Origin: Bacteroidaceae bacterium
GTDB lineage: Bacteria > Bacteroidota > Bacteroidia > Bacteroidales > Bacteroidaceae
NCBI GenBank assembly: GCA_017616445.1
Contig: JAFZYE010000031.1
Coordinates: 1 to 32,653 of the forward strand
DNA length: 32,653 nucleotides
Direction: 5' to 3'
Part shown: positions 16,806 through 25,254 of the stretch, piece after piece
How positions within the stretch are numbered: the stretch's first letter is position 1
How the letters are laid out: each line of letters starts with the position of its first letter
Notes under the pieces: model-generated
Databases searched by the model: none
Told to the model about the DNA's origin: nothing
Seen by the model: only the letters and a program-made list of their open reading frames with translations
Translations under genes and position numbers: made by a program

Positions 16806-17384
16806 GCAAAAATTTTCGAATAAGGAATCATAAATCGTGAAAAAACAGAAGGAAAAATCATTTGTTTCGTGACAAATTTACTAAAAAAGCACTTAGTTTA
16901 TCGGTTTTGACCCCCTCTCAGAATATACTACAGGGCACATGTTTCAAAATCATAAGTTTTTTTACAGAATAATGTAAACTCTCGTGCGTAAGAATCTCTA
17001 ACTTTGCCACCGAAATCAGAAAGGGATGAGCGAATCCCGTTAAGAAATGACAGAAAATACTACTCTGAAAAAAATGATAGAATCAATATATATAAAAACT
17101 TTTCTGTTATTTACGACTAAGAAAAATTTCGAAAACTACTAGGAATCAATCAAGTTGTTTTTCGTATCTACGAGTAATTAGGTTAACTCATAAGAAATAA
17201 GGTTAAAAAATAGTTGTTTTGGAAGGGTAGCACATCGCGATGATGTGCTCTCTTTGTTATATAGATATACAGATACTCACTAATAGGTATTGGTGGATTG
17301 AAAAAAAAAGCGTACCTTTGCAGAAAATTTCAAAGATACATTGTCCATTTATAAAAACAGGGCACCCGATATCAACGTTATAAT
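16806..17384. other. Intergenic stretch with possible short transcript before feoB
   Basis: No long gene. A plus-strand -7 box TAACTTTG lies at 16999-17006. Downstream are a small GGGAT/ATCCC hairpin, a stem between 17045-17057 and 17100-17112 (AAATGACAGAAAA with TTTTCTGTTATTT, one G-U), and an 8-bp hairpin at 17229-17249 followed by CTCTCTTTG, which could end the transcript. A 31-codon frame (17047-17142, starting MTENTTLKKM) sits inside the first stem. This may be a small RNA, a short peptide gene or only AT-rich spacer. Confidence 0.35.
17289..17320 (+). promoter_or_regulatory. Promoter of feoB, ATTG-N20-TACCTTTG
   Basis: ATTG at 17289-17292 and TACCTTTG at 17313-17320 are 20 bases apart. 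The feoB start is 65 bases downstream. No Fur-type inverted repeat is obvious, though the AT-rich leader could hide one. Confidence 0.75.
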
Positions 17385-19748
17385 ATGAAACTATCGGAAT
17401 TGAAAACAGGAGAATCTGCTGTGATTGCCAAGGTATATGGTCACGGTGGATTTAGAAAACGTATCGTAGAGATGGGGTTCATCAAAGGTACGGAGGTACA
17501 GGTGGTGCTGAACGCTCCGCTGCAAGATCCTGTGAAATACAAAGTGATGGACTACGAGGTAAGTCTGCGTCGTGCCGAGGCTGACCTGGTAGAGGTTGTC
17601 ACGCAGCAGGAAGCGGAAGAGTGGCATCGTCAGCAACCTACCAACCAAGGTATCGTAGCCGACCACTGCGACTATCGGCATGAAGTAGCCGAAGCTCGCG
17701 GAAAAAATATCCTCGTGGCCTTTGTGGGCAACCCTAACTGCGGAAAGACCAGCTTGTTTAACATCGCAGGTAAAGCGCATGAACATGTTGGGAACTACTC
17801 AGGTGTGACGGTCGATGCGAAAGTGGGTAGCATGAAGTTCGAGGGTTACACCTTCAGCATTGTGGACCTGCCCGGCACCTACAGCCTCTCAGCCTATACA
17901 CCAGAGGAACTCTACGTGAGAAAATACATCATCGAAAAGACACCCGATGTAATCATCAATGTGGTGGATGCTTCGAATCTGGAACGCAACCTCTACCTCA
18001 CCGCCCAACTCATCGATATGGATGTACCGATGATCATGGCGCTGAACATGTATGACGAATTGAGGGAGAGTGGACACTCACTCGATATCAACCAGCTGGG
18101 AATCTTGCTCGGAGTACCTATCATACCTACTGTGGGACGTACAGGCGAAGGTGTGAAGGCCTTGTTTCATGAAATCATCGAAATCTACGAAGGAAAGCAG
18201 AAGACGTTCCGTCATATCCATATCAATCACGGTCCCCTACTCGAGAAGATGATTGAGCGGGTGGAAGCGCTGATACGTAAAAACCCAGAGCCACACCAGA
18301 ACTACTCGGGTCGATTCTTGGCTATCAAACTGTTGGAAAACGACCGTCAGGTAGAGGGTATTATAAAGATGCTACCCAACGCTAACGAAATTATCGATGA
18401 GCGTAATCGCTGTCAGGAAGAAATCAAACTGGAGTTGGAAGACGATTCTGAAGGAGCCATCACAGATGCCAAATACGGCTTTGTACAAGGAGCTTTGAAG
18501 GAGTGTTTCGAGAAGAAAACCGTGTACAAGCGGGTACTGACAAGACGTATCGATGCTTACGTGACAAACCGCTATCTGGGATTCCCTATCTTCCTGACAT
18601 TGATGTTTCTCACTTTCTTCTGTACCTTCACCCTCGGGCAATACCCAATGGACTGGATAGACAGCGGAGTTGCTTGGCTGAGCGACCTGATTAGTAGCCA
18701 CATGAGCGACGGACCACTGAAGGACCTGCTGGTCGATGGTATTCTGGCAGGAGTGGGCGGTGTAATTGTATTCCTGCCGAACATCATGATTCTCTATGCG
18801 TTCATCTCTTGGATGGAGGATTCGGGCTACATGGCGCGTGCAGCTTTCATCATGGATAAAATCATGCATAAGATGGGACTGCACGGCAAGTCGTTCATCC
18901 CAATGATTATGGGATTCGGCTGTAACATCCCAGCCATCATGGCCACCCGCACCATCGAAGACCGCAAGTCACGCCTGCTGACCATGCTCATCGTACCTCT
19001 GATGTCGTGCTCAGCACGTCTGCCTGTCTATATCATCATTATCGGCGCTTTCTTCCCCAAGCATCAGGCGCTGACCCTTTTTACCATCTATCTCACAGGT
19101 GTACTGATGAGTGTACTGATGGCGAAATTGTTCAGTCGTTTCGTTGTAAAAGGCGAATCAAGTCCGTTCGTGATGGAACTCCCACCCTACCGACTTCCGT
19201 CAGCCAAGTCTGTGGTACGCCACACATGGGAGAAAGGCAAGCAATACCTAAAAAAGATGGGTACTGTCATCTTAGCAGCCAGCATCGTTGTATGGGCGCT
19301 CGCTTACTTCCCCCATCATGAGGAACTCACAGGCGAACAACAAATGGAACAAAGCTACATCGGCCAATTGGGTAAGGCGGTCGAACCAGCCATCCGTCCC
19401 TGTGGCATGCAATGGAAAGAGGGGGTGAGCCTCATCACAGGTGTCGGAGCCAAAGAAATCGTCGCTTCGACCATGGGTGTGCTCTATGCCACGAATTCAG
19501 AAGAGGCAGAAACTGCTGAGTCAGACAGTTCACACCTGTCGAAGGTAATTGCCGGTAGCGGCATGACACCATTAGCCGCATTTGCCTTTATGGTGTTCGT
19601 ACTGCTCTACATGCCTTGTCTACCTGCCTGCATCGCCATCAAGCACGAATCGGGCAAATGGCGATGGGCGCTCTTCACAGCTTGCTACACTACCTGTCTG
19701 GCATGGATCTGTGCCACACTGGTTTTCCAAATAGGAAGCCTTGTTTAA
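17385..19748 (+). CDS. feoB: FeoA-FeoB fusion ferrous iron transporter
   Basis: A 787-residue inner-membrane Fe(II) importer. Residues 1-75 form a FeoA SH3-like domain (MKLSELKTGESAVIAKVYG), which many bacteria encode separately. The G domain follows: G1 GNPNCGKTS (115-123), G3 DLPG (161-164) and G4 NMYD (221-224; the usual NKxD is replaced, as in other Bacteroidetes FeoB). The C-terminal half is polytopic, with Gly/Pro-rich Gate motifs containing conserved Cys (MGFGCNIPAIM and LMSCSARLPVY). It is followed by a small Cys-rich partner at 19832-20011. Iron uptake under low oxygen fits the anaerobic lifestyle suggested by the window. Confidence 0.97.
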   Translation: MKLSELKTGESAVIAKVYGHGGFRKRIVEMGFIKGTEVQVVLNAPLQDPVKYKVMDYEVSLRRAEADLVEVVTQQEAEEWHRQQPTNQGIVADHCDYRHEVAEARGKNILVAFVGNPNCGKTSLFNIAGKAHEHVGNYSGVTVDAKVGSMKFEGYTFSIVDLPGTYSLSAYTPEELYVRKYIIEKTPDVIINVVDASNLERNLYLTAQLIDMDVPMIMALNMYDELRESGHSLDINQLGILLGVPIIPTVGRTGEGVKALFHEIIEIYEGKQKTFRHIHINHGPLLEKMIERVEALIRKNPEPHQNYSGRFLAIKLLENDRQVEGIIKMLPNANEIIDERNRCQEEIKLELEDDSEGAITDAKYGFVQGALKECFEKKTVYKRVLTRRIDAYVTNRYLGFPIFLTLMFLTFFCTFTLGQYPMDWIDSGVAWLSDLISSHMSDGPLKDLLVDGILAGVGGVIVFLPNIMILYAFISWMEDSGYMARAAFIMDKIMHKMGLHGKSFIPMIMGFGCNIPAIMATRTIEDRKSRLLTMLIVPLMSCSARLPVYIIIIGAFFPKHQALTLFTIYLTGVLMSVLMAKLFSRFVVKGESSPFVMELPPYRLPSAKSVVRHTWEKGKQYLKKMGTVILAASIVVWALAYFPHHEELTGEQQMEQSYIGQLGKAVEPAIRPCGMQWKEGVSLITGVGAKEIVASTMGVLYATNSEEAETAESDSSHLSKVIAGSGMTPLAAFAFMVFVLLYMPCLPACIAIKHESGKWRWALFTACYTTCLAWICATLVFQIGSLV

Positions 19749-19750
19749 GA

Positions 19751-19813
19751 GAAGTAAGAGGTAAGAGGTGAGAGGTAAGAGGTGAGAAGTGAGAGGTATG
19801 AAGTAAGAAATAA
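19751..19813. repeat. Purine-rich heptad array after feoB
   Basis: Nine exact 7-base units in one register: GAAGTAA, GAGGTAA, GAGGTGA, GAGGTAA, GAGGTGA, GAAGTGA, GAGGTAT, GAAGTAA, GAAATAA. It begins two bases after the feoB stop and ends 18 bases before the next start codon. The units resemble ribosome-binding tracts, though Bacteroidetes make little use of these. Confidence 0.8.
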
Positions 19814-19831
19814 AACACTTAAACCATAATA

Positions 19832-20011
19832 ATGACTCAGGAAGTCATCGTATATATCATCATCGGAGTGGCCGCCTTGGCTGTTGCCATCAGGGTCTAC
19901 CGCATCTTCACTCGCAAACACCACTGTTGTGAAAAGAGTGATGACGGATGCTGTTGTGAGGGCTGTGAGTTGGCAAAAGAATGCAATATGGGAAAATGTA
20001 AAAACAAGTGA
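19832..20011 (+). CDS. FeoB-associated Cys-rich membrane protein
   Basis: A 59-residue protein. An N-terminal membrane helix (VIVYIIIGVAALAVAI) is followed by a Cys-rich, positively charged tail (HHCCEKSDDGCCCEGCELAKECNMGKCKNK has eight Cys; written here in parts HHCCEKSD and CCCEGCELAKEC). This is the FeoB-associated Cys-rich/FeoC-like type found next to FeoB in Bacteroidetes and Firmicutes, probably a partner of the transporter. Spacing to feoB is 83 bases, filled by the heptad array. Confidence 0.88.
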   Translation: MTQEVIVYIIIGVAALAVAIRVYRIFTRKHHCCEKSDDGCCCEGCELAKECNMGKCKNK

Positions 20012-20103
20012 CAAATGCGATTAAGCGAGAGCAGAGTCAAATGTATTTGAACTATGCCTAGTGTGAGCATTTTGGACGAAGTCAAAAGTGAAAAATGAAA
20101 TAA

Positions 20104-20145
20104 TTTTCAATTATTAATTGTCAATTGTCAATTATTCATTACCTT
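20104..20145. repeat. Heptad array overlapping a promoter
   Basis: Units TTTTCAA, TTATTAA, TTGTCAA, TTGTCAA, TTATTCA, TTACCTT run in one register. They contain the -33 ATTG and overlap the -7 TACCTTTG of the next gene's promoter. Confidence 0.65.
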
Positions 20146-20147
20146 TG
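20117..20147 (+). promoter_or_regulatory. Promoter ATTG-N19-TACCTTTG with near-leaderless start
   Basis: ATTG (20117-20120) and TACCTTTG (20140-20147) are 19 bases apart. The first credible start codon is at 20157, ten bases after the -7 box, so the transcript would be almost leaderless. Confidence 0.7.
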
Positions 20148-20156
20148 CGCCTTGAA

Positions 20157-21251
20157 ATGACAACAAAACGATTAAACATACAGGAATTGGGCGTAAATAT
20201 CGAATATACGATATTTGCCCCTGAAGGAAAACTCGAAGAGATTCATGCGTTGCTGCATGTGACAGACCGTGAATCGGATTTCGCAACCCAATACCATCAG
20301 TTATTGCAGGCTCAGCAACAGTTTATCAAGGAAGTGGGCGGTGCAACGATAATGATGAAACGCTACTTCGTGAGCGATGCAACCAATCAGATGCCCCTGA
20401 TAGAAGACCTGGCCGAACATGTATCGGTCATTCAGCAACCACCTCTTGATGGCACGAAAGTGGCTGCGTGGCTCTATCTGCATAAGGGTGACAGCAATTA
20501 TCAGCATGTGTGGAAGATGAACCAGATAGTGCCTGAGGGCGACAGCTATCATCAGTCCCACACCCTGCTGGAGCGCTATGAGAAGGAGCTGAAGGAGCGT
20601 TATGATGCCAACATTGCAGAACACTGTATCCGCACCTGGTTCTTCGTACGTGACGTAGATACTCAGTACAAAGGGCTGGTCGTAGCACGCCGTGAAAACT
20701 TCGAAGCACAAGGACTGACCAACAAGACCCACTATCTGGCTTCTACAGGCATACATGGTATTCCTGCAGACACCAATGCCATCGTACAGATGGACACCTA
20801 TATGGTGAAAGGACTTGAACCTACCCAACAGACCTACCTCTATGCCCGCACCCATCTCAACCCAACCTACGAATATGGTGTAACCTTTGAGCGTGGAGTG
20901 AAACTCACCTATGGCGACCGTACCCACCTGCTGATATCAGGTACAGCATCAATCAACAACAAAGGTGAAGTGGTGCATGTAGGAGATATCCGCAAACAGG
21001 CCCATCGCATGTGGGAAAACGTCGAGGCTCTGTTGAAAGAAGGTGGAGCCGGTTTTGAGGATGTGATGCAGATTATCGTTTATCTCCGCGACACAGCCGA
21101 CTATGAGGTCGTTCGCCAACTATTCGCCAAACGGTTCCCAAATACTCCATACGTCATCACCTATGCACCTGTGTGCCGTCCTAAATGGCTTATTGAGATG
21201 GAGTGTATCGCTGTTACCAATCAGAAGGACGACCACTACAAGGACTATTAA
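20157..21251 (+). CDS. RidA/YjgF-superfamily two-domain protein, chorismatase-like layout
   Basis: A 364-residue cytosolic protein. The upstream ATG at 20118 lies in the promoter, so I used the ATG at 20157. A diverged N-terminal domain is followed by a C-terminal RidA-like domain: ISGTASINNKGEVVHVGDI, then DVMQIIVYLRDTADYEVV and APVCRPKWLIEMECIAV. The last segment corresponds to the conserved Arg and Glu region that binds the substrate carboxylate in RidA enzymes. Two fused RidA domains are the layout of chorismatases such as FkbO and Hyg5, but I cannot confirm active-site residues. It may deaminate a reactive imine or cleave a chorismate-like compound. Often annotated as a translation initiation inhibitor. 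Confidence 0.7.
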   Translation: MTTKRLNIQELGVNIEYTIFAPEGKLEEIHALLHVTDRESDFATQYHQLLQAQQQFIKEVGGATIMMKRYFVSDATNQMPLIEDLAEHVSVIQQPPLDGTKVAAWLYLHKGDSNYQHVWKMNQIVPEGDSYHQSHTLLERYEKELKERYDANIAEHCIRTWFFVRDVDTQYKGLVVARRENFEAQGLTNKTHYLASTGIHGIPADTNAIVQMDTYMVKGLEPTQQTYLYARTHLNPTYEYGVTFERGVKLTYGDRTHLLISGTASINNKGEVVHVGDIRKQAHRMWENVEALLKEGGAGFEDVMQIIVYLRDTADYEVVRQLFAKRFPNTPYVITYAPVCRPKWLIEMECIAVTNQKDDHYKDY

Positions 21252-21262
21252 GCACAGACAAC

Positions 21263-22171
21263 ATGGACAACATAGACAACAAGCCAAACAGACATATTAC
21301 CCTTTGGATGATTCTCATTTTCTTGATACTTGCAGTAGCAGGAATGGTGGCCTACATCTATTGGGACAAGACAGAAGAAGTAGATCAGGCAGCCGCCGAG
21401 AAGCAGGCATGGCTCAACATACAGCAGTTCGAAAGCAACATGCAACTCGACTCGCTCGAATCAGCAATCAGCTACTACCAATGGAACTTCGTTAACGGTC
21501 AACATGCCGATCAGGTGAGGATGCTGAAAGAAAAAATCGAGGCAGAGAAGAAAGACTGGGCAGCTGTACGCTATACCGATGCTGTGGAAGACATGGAGGA
21601 TTTCATTCGCAACCACAGTAACAGCTTCTTCCGCAACGAAGCGAACCGTAAACTCGACTCGCTCACCTACCTCGAAGCCGCAGATGAAGATACTTATCAG
21701 GCTTATGAGCAGTATCTCGACAGCTATTCCGACGGAATGTATGCCCAAGAAGCCAAGCAACGGATGGATAGGATTGACAACGGAGCAGTATCCGAGCACG
21801 AAGTGACAGATGCAGGACTTGTCATCAACAACCACTTCGTAGCATTGGCGAAGCAGAACAAGGAACTGTTGAAAAGCACGGTAGCCGATGTGGTCACCTC
21901 ATATATGGGCAAAAGCGACCTAACCCCTGCAGATGTCGAGAAATACATGTACAGCATCCATTCGGACAGTAGCAGGGACATCAGTTTCCAAATCAGGAAC
22001 CTTATTATCAACAAAGAGGTAGAAAACCACACTCCGACCTATTCAGGTCACTTCGTCCTGACCGAAATCGTACATCAGGGCGAGCAGACCATCCAGCACA
22101 CCTTTGCAGGAATGGCTAAGATCAACAGCGAAGGCCGAATCACATCGCTGGTCCTGTCACAACAATCATAA
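21263..22171 (+). CDS. Membrane-anchored helical-repeat protein of unknown function
   Basis: A 302-residue protein, started at the Met at 21263 (MDNIDNKPNRHITLW), 12 bases after the RidA-like stop; the frame is open upstream to 21203 inside that gene. One transmembrane helix (about 12-32) follows a short cytoplasmic N-terminus. Then come helix-rich repeats of roughly 35-40 residues (FIRNHSNSFFRNEANRKLD, YLDSYSDGMYAQEAKQRMD), in the manner of TPR-like proteins such as BamD. The C-terminal domain is beta-rich. It is likely an exported scaffold. It lies in a compact run with the permease gene downstream (four-base gap). Confidence 0.65.
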   Translation: MDNIDNKPNRHITLWMILIFLILAVAGMVAYIYWDKTEEVDQAAAEKQAWLNIQQFESNMQLDSLESAISYYQWNFVNGQHADQVRMLKEKIEAEKKDWAAVRYTDAVEDMEDFIRNHSNSFFRNEANRKLDSLTYLEAADEDTYQAYEQYLDSYSDGMYAQEAKQRMDRIDNGAVSEHEVTDAGLVINNHFVALAKQNKELLKSTVADVVTSYMGKSDLTPADVEKYMYSIHSDSSRDISFQIRNLIINKEVENHTPTYSGHFVLTEIVHQGEQTIQHTFAGMAKINSEGRITSLVLSQQS

Positions 22172-22175
22172 GCCT

Positions 22176-23414
22176 ATGCAAGAGATTTTCGATTTAATCA
22201 ACGAGATGTCACCCTTCCTGCTGTTGGGTTTCCTTCTGGCAGGACTGATGCATGCATTCATTCCTAACAGGATCTACACCCATTACCTGTCGGGAAGTTC
22301 GTTCAAATCGGTTCTTTATGCTGCTCTGTTCGGAGTTCCACTCCCATTATGCTCATGCGGAGTCATCCCGACAGCGATGTCAATGCGAAAAGAAGGAGCA
22401 TCGAAAGGAGCAACGGTATCCTTCTTGATTGCGACACCACAGACAGGGCTCGACTCCATCTTCGCGACCTACTCACTGCTGGGACTCCCCTTTGCCATTA
22501 TACGTCCTATCGTGGCATTCTGCACAGCTCTTATCGGTGGACAAGCAGTCAACCTGTTCAACAAAGAGGCTGCTGTGGCAGCAGAGCACACAGAACAACG
22601 CGACTACAGCGAGCAGCACCATAGTTTTATGGCAAAACTCATCGAAGCCCTTCGCTATGGATTCATCGAGATGATGGGCGATATTGGCAAATGGCTCGTT
22701 ATTGGACTGATTGTTGCAGGTCTCATCACCACATTTGTTCCACAGGAGTTCTTTGCAGCATTCGCCGACAACTCGTTCATGAGCATCCTACTGGTACTCT
22801 GCATCTCCATACCAATGTATGTTTGTGCCACAGGTTCTATTCCTATCGCTGTAGCGCTGATGCTGAAAGGGCTCACACCTGGAGCCGCTTTAGTGCTTCT
22901 CATGGCAGGACCTGCAGCCAATGCAGCATCTATCCTTGTTATTAATAAGGTGTTGGGACGCAAGACCCTGATCATCTACCTTGCTGCCATCGCACTAGGG
23001 GCAATCGGTTTCGGACTGGGCATCGACTACCTATTACCTCGCGAGTGGTTCATCCCCACCCTTGCCAAAACTGCAGATTGCTGCAACGATCACCCAGAAT
23101 GGTTCAACATCGGCTGTACCATCCTGCTGGCACTCCTGCTGCTCTACGCACTCATTGACCACCTTCGTGGTCACCACCATCATCATGGAGAAGAAACCTG
23201 CGAATTACAAGACAATATGCGGCGTTTCACCATCAAAGGAATGAACTGTTCACATTGTGCCAAAAACGCAGAGAATGCCATCAGCAAAGTGGAAGGCATC
23301 GAAAGCGTCAGCGTAGACCTCGCATCCGAGACGGCTACTGTCAAAGGGACTGCATCTGATGCAGACATCGCTCAAGCCGTTCAAGCAATTGGTTTCAAGA
23401 TCATATTAAGTTGA
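22176..23414 (+). CDS. SO_0444-type Cu/Zn efflux permease with C-terminal HMA domain
   Basis: A 412-residue polytopic permease of the DUF318/ArsP-related family. The N-terminal half has the paired cysteine motif PLCSCGVIPTAMSMRKEG and later ATPQTGLDS, both typical of the family. A cytosolic loop links to a second membrane bundle (YVCATGSIPIAVALMLKG). A His-rich linker (GHHHHHGE) leads to a C-terminal heavy-metal-associated domain with GMNCSHC. The likely job is export of Cu, Zn or another soft metal, with the HMA domain delivering it. I chose the ATG at 22176. Substrate is inferred from motifs only. Confidence 0.88.
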   Translation: MQEIFDLINEMSPFLLLGFLLAGLMHAFIPNRIYTHYLSGSSFKSVLYAALFGVPLPLCSCGVIPTAMSMRKEGASKGATVSFLIATPQTGLDSIFATYSLLGLPFAIIRPIVAFCTALIGGQAVNLFNKEAAVAAEHTEQRDYSEQHHSFMAKLIEALRYGFIEMMGDIGKWLVIGLIVAGLITTFVPQEFFAAFADNSFMSILLVLCISIPMYVCATGSIPIAVALMLKGLTPGAALVLLMAGPAANAASILVINKVLGRKTLIIYLAAIALGAIGFGLGIDYLLPREWFIPTLAKTADCCNDHPEWFNIGCTILLALLLLYALIDHLRGHHHHHGEETCELQDNMRRFTIKGMNCSHCAKNAENAISKVEGIESVSVDLASETATVKGTASDADIAQAVQAIGFKIILS

Positions 23415-23426
23415 TAGTTGAAAATT

Positions 23427-23517
23427 AGACTTTAGACTTTAGACCTTAGACGCTAGACTCTTTTACATTTTACATTATACATTTTATATTTTACATTTTA
23501 TATTTTACATTTTACTG
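23427..23517. repeat. Thirteen-unit heptad array up to the rsmG start
   Basis: Thirteen successive 7-base units in one register: TAGACTT twice, TAGACCT, TAGACGC, TAGACTC, then TTTTACA twice, TTATACA, TTTTATA, TTTTACA, TTTTATA, TTTTACA, TTTTACT. The unit type changes in the middle but the phase does not. The ATG of rsmG lies two bases after the end. Confidence 0.85.
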
Positions 23518-23518
23518 T

Positions 23519-24151
23519 ATGCATTATGCATTAACGAAATATTTTCCCAACCTGACAGCAGAGCAAACCACACAATTTGCCCAGCTGTATGATCTGTATA
23601 CCGACTGGAACTCGAAAATCAATGTGATTTCAAGGAAAGACATTGAGAACCTCTACGAGCATCATGTATTGCACTCGTTGGGCATCGCAAAGGTCATCAC
23701 GTTCCGTTCAGGAACCCGTGTGATGGATCTCGGCTGCGGTGGCGGCTTCCCAGGCATCCCATTGGCCATCCTTTTCCCAGATGTTCACTTCCATTTGGTC
23801 GACTCAATCGGAAAGAAAGTACGAGTAGCACATGAAGTTGCTACAGCTATCGGATTAAAAAACGTTGAATTCAGTCATGCACGAGGCGAGGAAATCAAAG
23901 ACAAGTACGATTTCATTGTGACACGAGCTGTAATGTCGCTGGTCGACCTCATGAAATGTGTCCGCAAGAATGTAGATAAGGAACAACGCAACTCCTTGCC
24001 GAACGGCATCATCGCCCTGAAAGGTGGCGAACTTGCTGGTGAAATGGCTTCTATGCGCAACATCTGCACCACATGGGATCTCTCCCAATACTTTGATGAA
24101 CCGTTCTTTGAAACAAAAAAGGTAGTACACGTAGCCATAAATAACAAATAG
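23519..24151 (+). CDS. rsmG: 16S rRNA (guanine527-N7)-methyltransferase
   Basis: A 210-residue SAM-dependent enzyme that methylates G527 of 16S rRNA. VMDLGCGGGFPGIPLAI is the family SAM-binding motif, preceded by NVISRKDIENLYEHHVLHS. LVTRAV-type sequence IVTRAVMSLVDL is also present. The start is two bases after the heptad array; an alternative Met is not visible nearby. Loss of this enzyme gives low-level streptomycin resistance in other bacteria. The gene appears intact. Confidence 0.95.
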   Translation: MHYALTKYFPNLTAEQTTQFAQLYDLYTDWNSKINVISRKDIENLYEHHVLHSLGIAKVITFRSGTRVMDLGCGGGFPGIPLAILFPDVHFHLVDSIGKKVRVAHEVATAIGLKNVEFSHARGEEIKDKYDFIVTRAVMSLVDLMKCVRKNVDKEQRNSLPNGIIALKGGELAGEMASMRNICTTWDLSQYFDEPFFETKKVVHVAINNK

Positions 24152-24180
24152 CCTCAAACTGGAGGGTCAGCTTATTAATT

Positions 24181-24864
24181 ATGCTAAATATCAAGACATT
24201 CCAAGTGAATCCGCTGATGGTCAACTGTTACGTCATCAGCGATGATACGAAAGAAGCCTGCATCATCGACCCGGGATGCATGGCTGAGACAGAATGGACA
24301 GCCATCAAGAATTACATAAACGACAAGGGACTGAAACTTGTCCACATGCTCTGCACCCATCTCCACTTCGACCACATCATGGGTTGCGGATTTGTGTACC
24401 GTGACTACCAGCTCAATATCGAAGGCAGCATGGCCGATCAGAAACAATACGAGCAACTTCGCGTCTATATGAACGCATTCGACCTCGACCCGTCGAGCAT
24501 TCCTCCAGTTCCACCTGTACACGACATCACCCCACCTCAAATGGGGTCTGAGACATCATTTCCCCCTAAAGGGGGTCAGGGAGTCCATTTCGGTACCCAC
24601 ACGCTCACCATTCTCAAGACTCCGGGACACACCCCTGGTGGCCTCTGCTTCTATTGCCCAGACGAAGATGTACTATGGGCTGGCGACACCCTGTTCCAAG
24701 GCTCCGTAGGACGTACCGACCTCCCTGGAGGAGACACTGATGCCATCATCAGCTCCATCCGCGATGTCCTGTTCACCCTTCCACCCACCACTCGGGTATT
24801 CACTGGTCACGGTCCATCTACCACCATCGACTACGAACAACGCTACAACCCTTTCCTCCGATAA
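24181..24864 (+). CDS. Metallo-beta-lactamase-fold hydrolase (glyoxalase II-like)
   Basis: A 227-residue protein with the HxHxDH motif THLHFDH (H60, H62, D64, H65), TPGHTPGG (H150), the bridging Asp in GDTLF (D169) and a late GHG. These are all the metal ligands of the family, so it should bind two metals. Residues 126-135 (SFPPKGGQGV) are encoded by a copy of the palindromic element and lie between the third beta strand region and the TPGH motif. They form a surface loop extension without touching the metal site. The substrate is unknown; thioester hydrolysis is likely. Confidence 0.88.
   Translation: MLNIKTFQVNPLMVNCYVISDDTKEACIIDPGCMAETEWTAIKNYINDKGLKLVHMLCTHLHFDHIMGCGFVYRDYQLNIEGSMADQKQYEQLRVYMNAFDLDPSSIPPVPPVHDITPPQMGSETSFPPKGGQGVHFGTHTLTILKTPGHTPGGLCFYCPDEDVLWAGDTLFQGSVGRTDLPGGDTDAIISSIRDVLFTLPPTTRVFTGHGPSTTIDYEQRYNPFLR
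24559..24585 (+). repeat. Palindromic element inserted in frame in the MBL gene
   Basis: TTTCCCCCTAAAGGGGGTCA followed by GGGAGTC. Almost identical to the intergenic copy at 577-604 and in the same codon phase as the copies in pyrK and the second POT gene. It is preceded by a CCCCACCTCAAATGGGG palindrome (24532-24548). Confidence 0.75.
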
Positions 24865-24982
24865 TCACACCTTTTTCAGCTCACCAGTAGAAACCTGTGT
24901 TTAGATTTTGGAAATTAAAACAAAAACACTAAAAAAACTTCATCGTGATTCCGATGCTATTCGCATCTTCTTGCCTAACCCT

Positions 24983-25023
24983 CATAGTCTGTGATTTCAA
25001 GCTTGCTTGACTCACATCCTATG
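24983..25023. repeat. Nested hairpin CATAG-GTGA-CAAGC
   Basis: CATAG pairs with CTATG, GTGA with TCAC and CAAGC with GCTTG, nested around a two-base TT loop with symmetric internal loops. The core TTCAAGCTTGCTTGA also occurs on the minus strand in the lpxD leader (13503-13517). Confidence 0.65.
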
Positions 25024-25092
25024 AAGCTTAGCCATAGCTTTCAGCTAAGAACCACTCGAAGAAAAAATATTAAAAAATTATACGTTCTCTTC

Positions 25093-25141
25093 TAAAGTTT
25101 AAAGTTTATAGTTGAGAGTTGAGAATTCAAGGTTCAATTTC
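25093..25141. repeat. Heptad array in the sigma54 spacer
   Basis: Units TAAAGTT, TAAAGTT, TATAGTT, GAGAGTT, GAGAATT, CAAGGTT, CAATTTC in one register, each ending in TT until the last. Confidence 0.65.
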
Positions 25142-25254
25142 AATGAATCCACCCACTATTTGTTATTTTTCACTTCTTGCAAAACAGGCGGCATCTCAGC
25201 AAAATTCAAACAAGTTTGACTTCTGCGTTCGATTTGCACTGTTTTTGTCCTTGA

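Noticed and set aside
18372-18884. 170-codon minus-strand frame inside feoB
   Set aside because: Its residues mirror the opposite strand of a conserved transporter; no independent evidence.
19745-20014. Minus-strand frame with repeated LTSYLS residues after feoB
   Set aside because: The repeated residues are the translation of the heptad array in reverse, and the plus-strand Cys-rich gene covers most of it.
20118-20156. Upstream Met of the RidA-like protein
   Set aside because: It falls within the promoter spacer and would add residues not seen in the fold.
23427-23517. CRISPR array
   Set aside because: The 7-base units have no spacers and no cas genes are present; the same holds for the 22-base units at 31879-31966.
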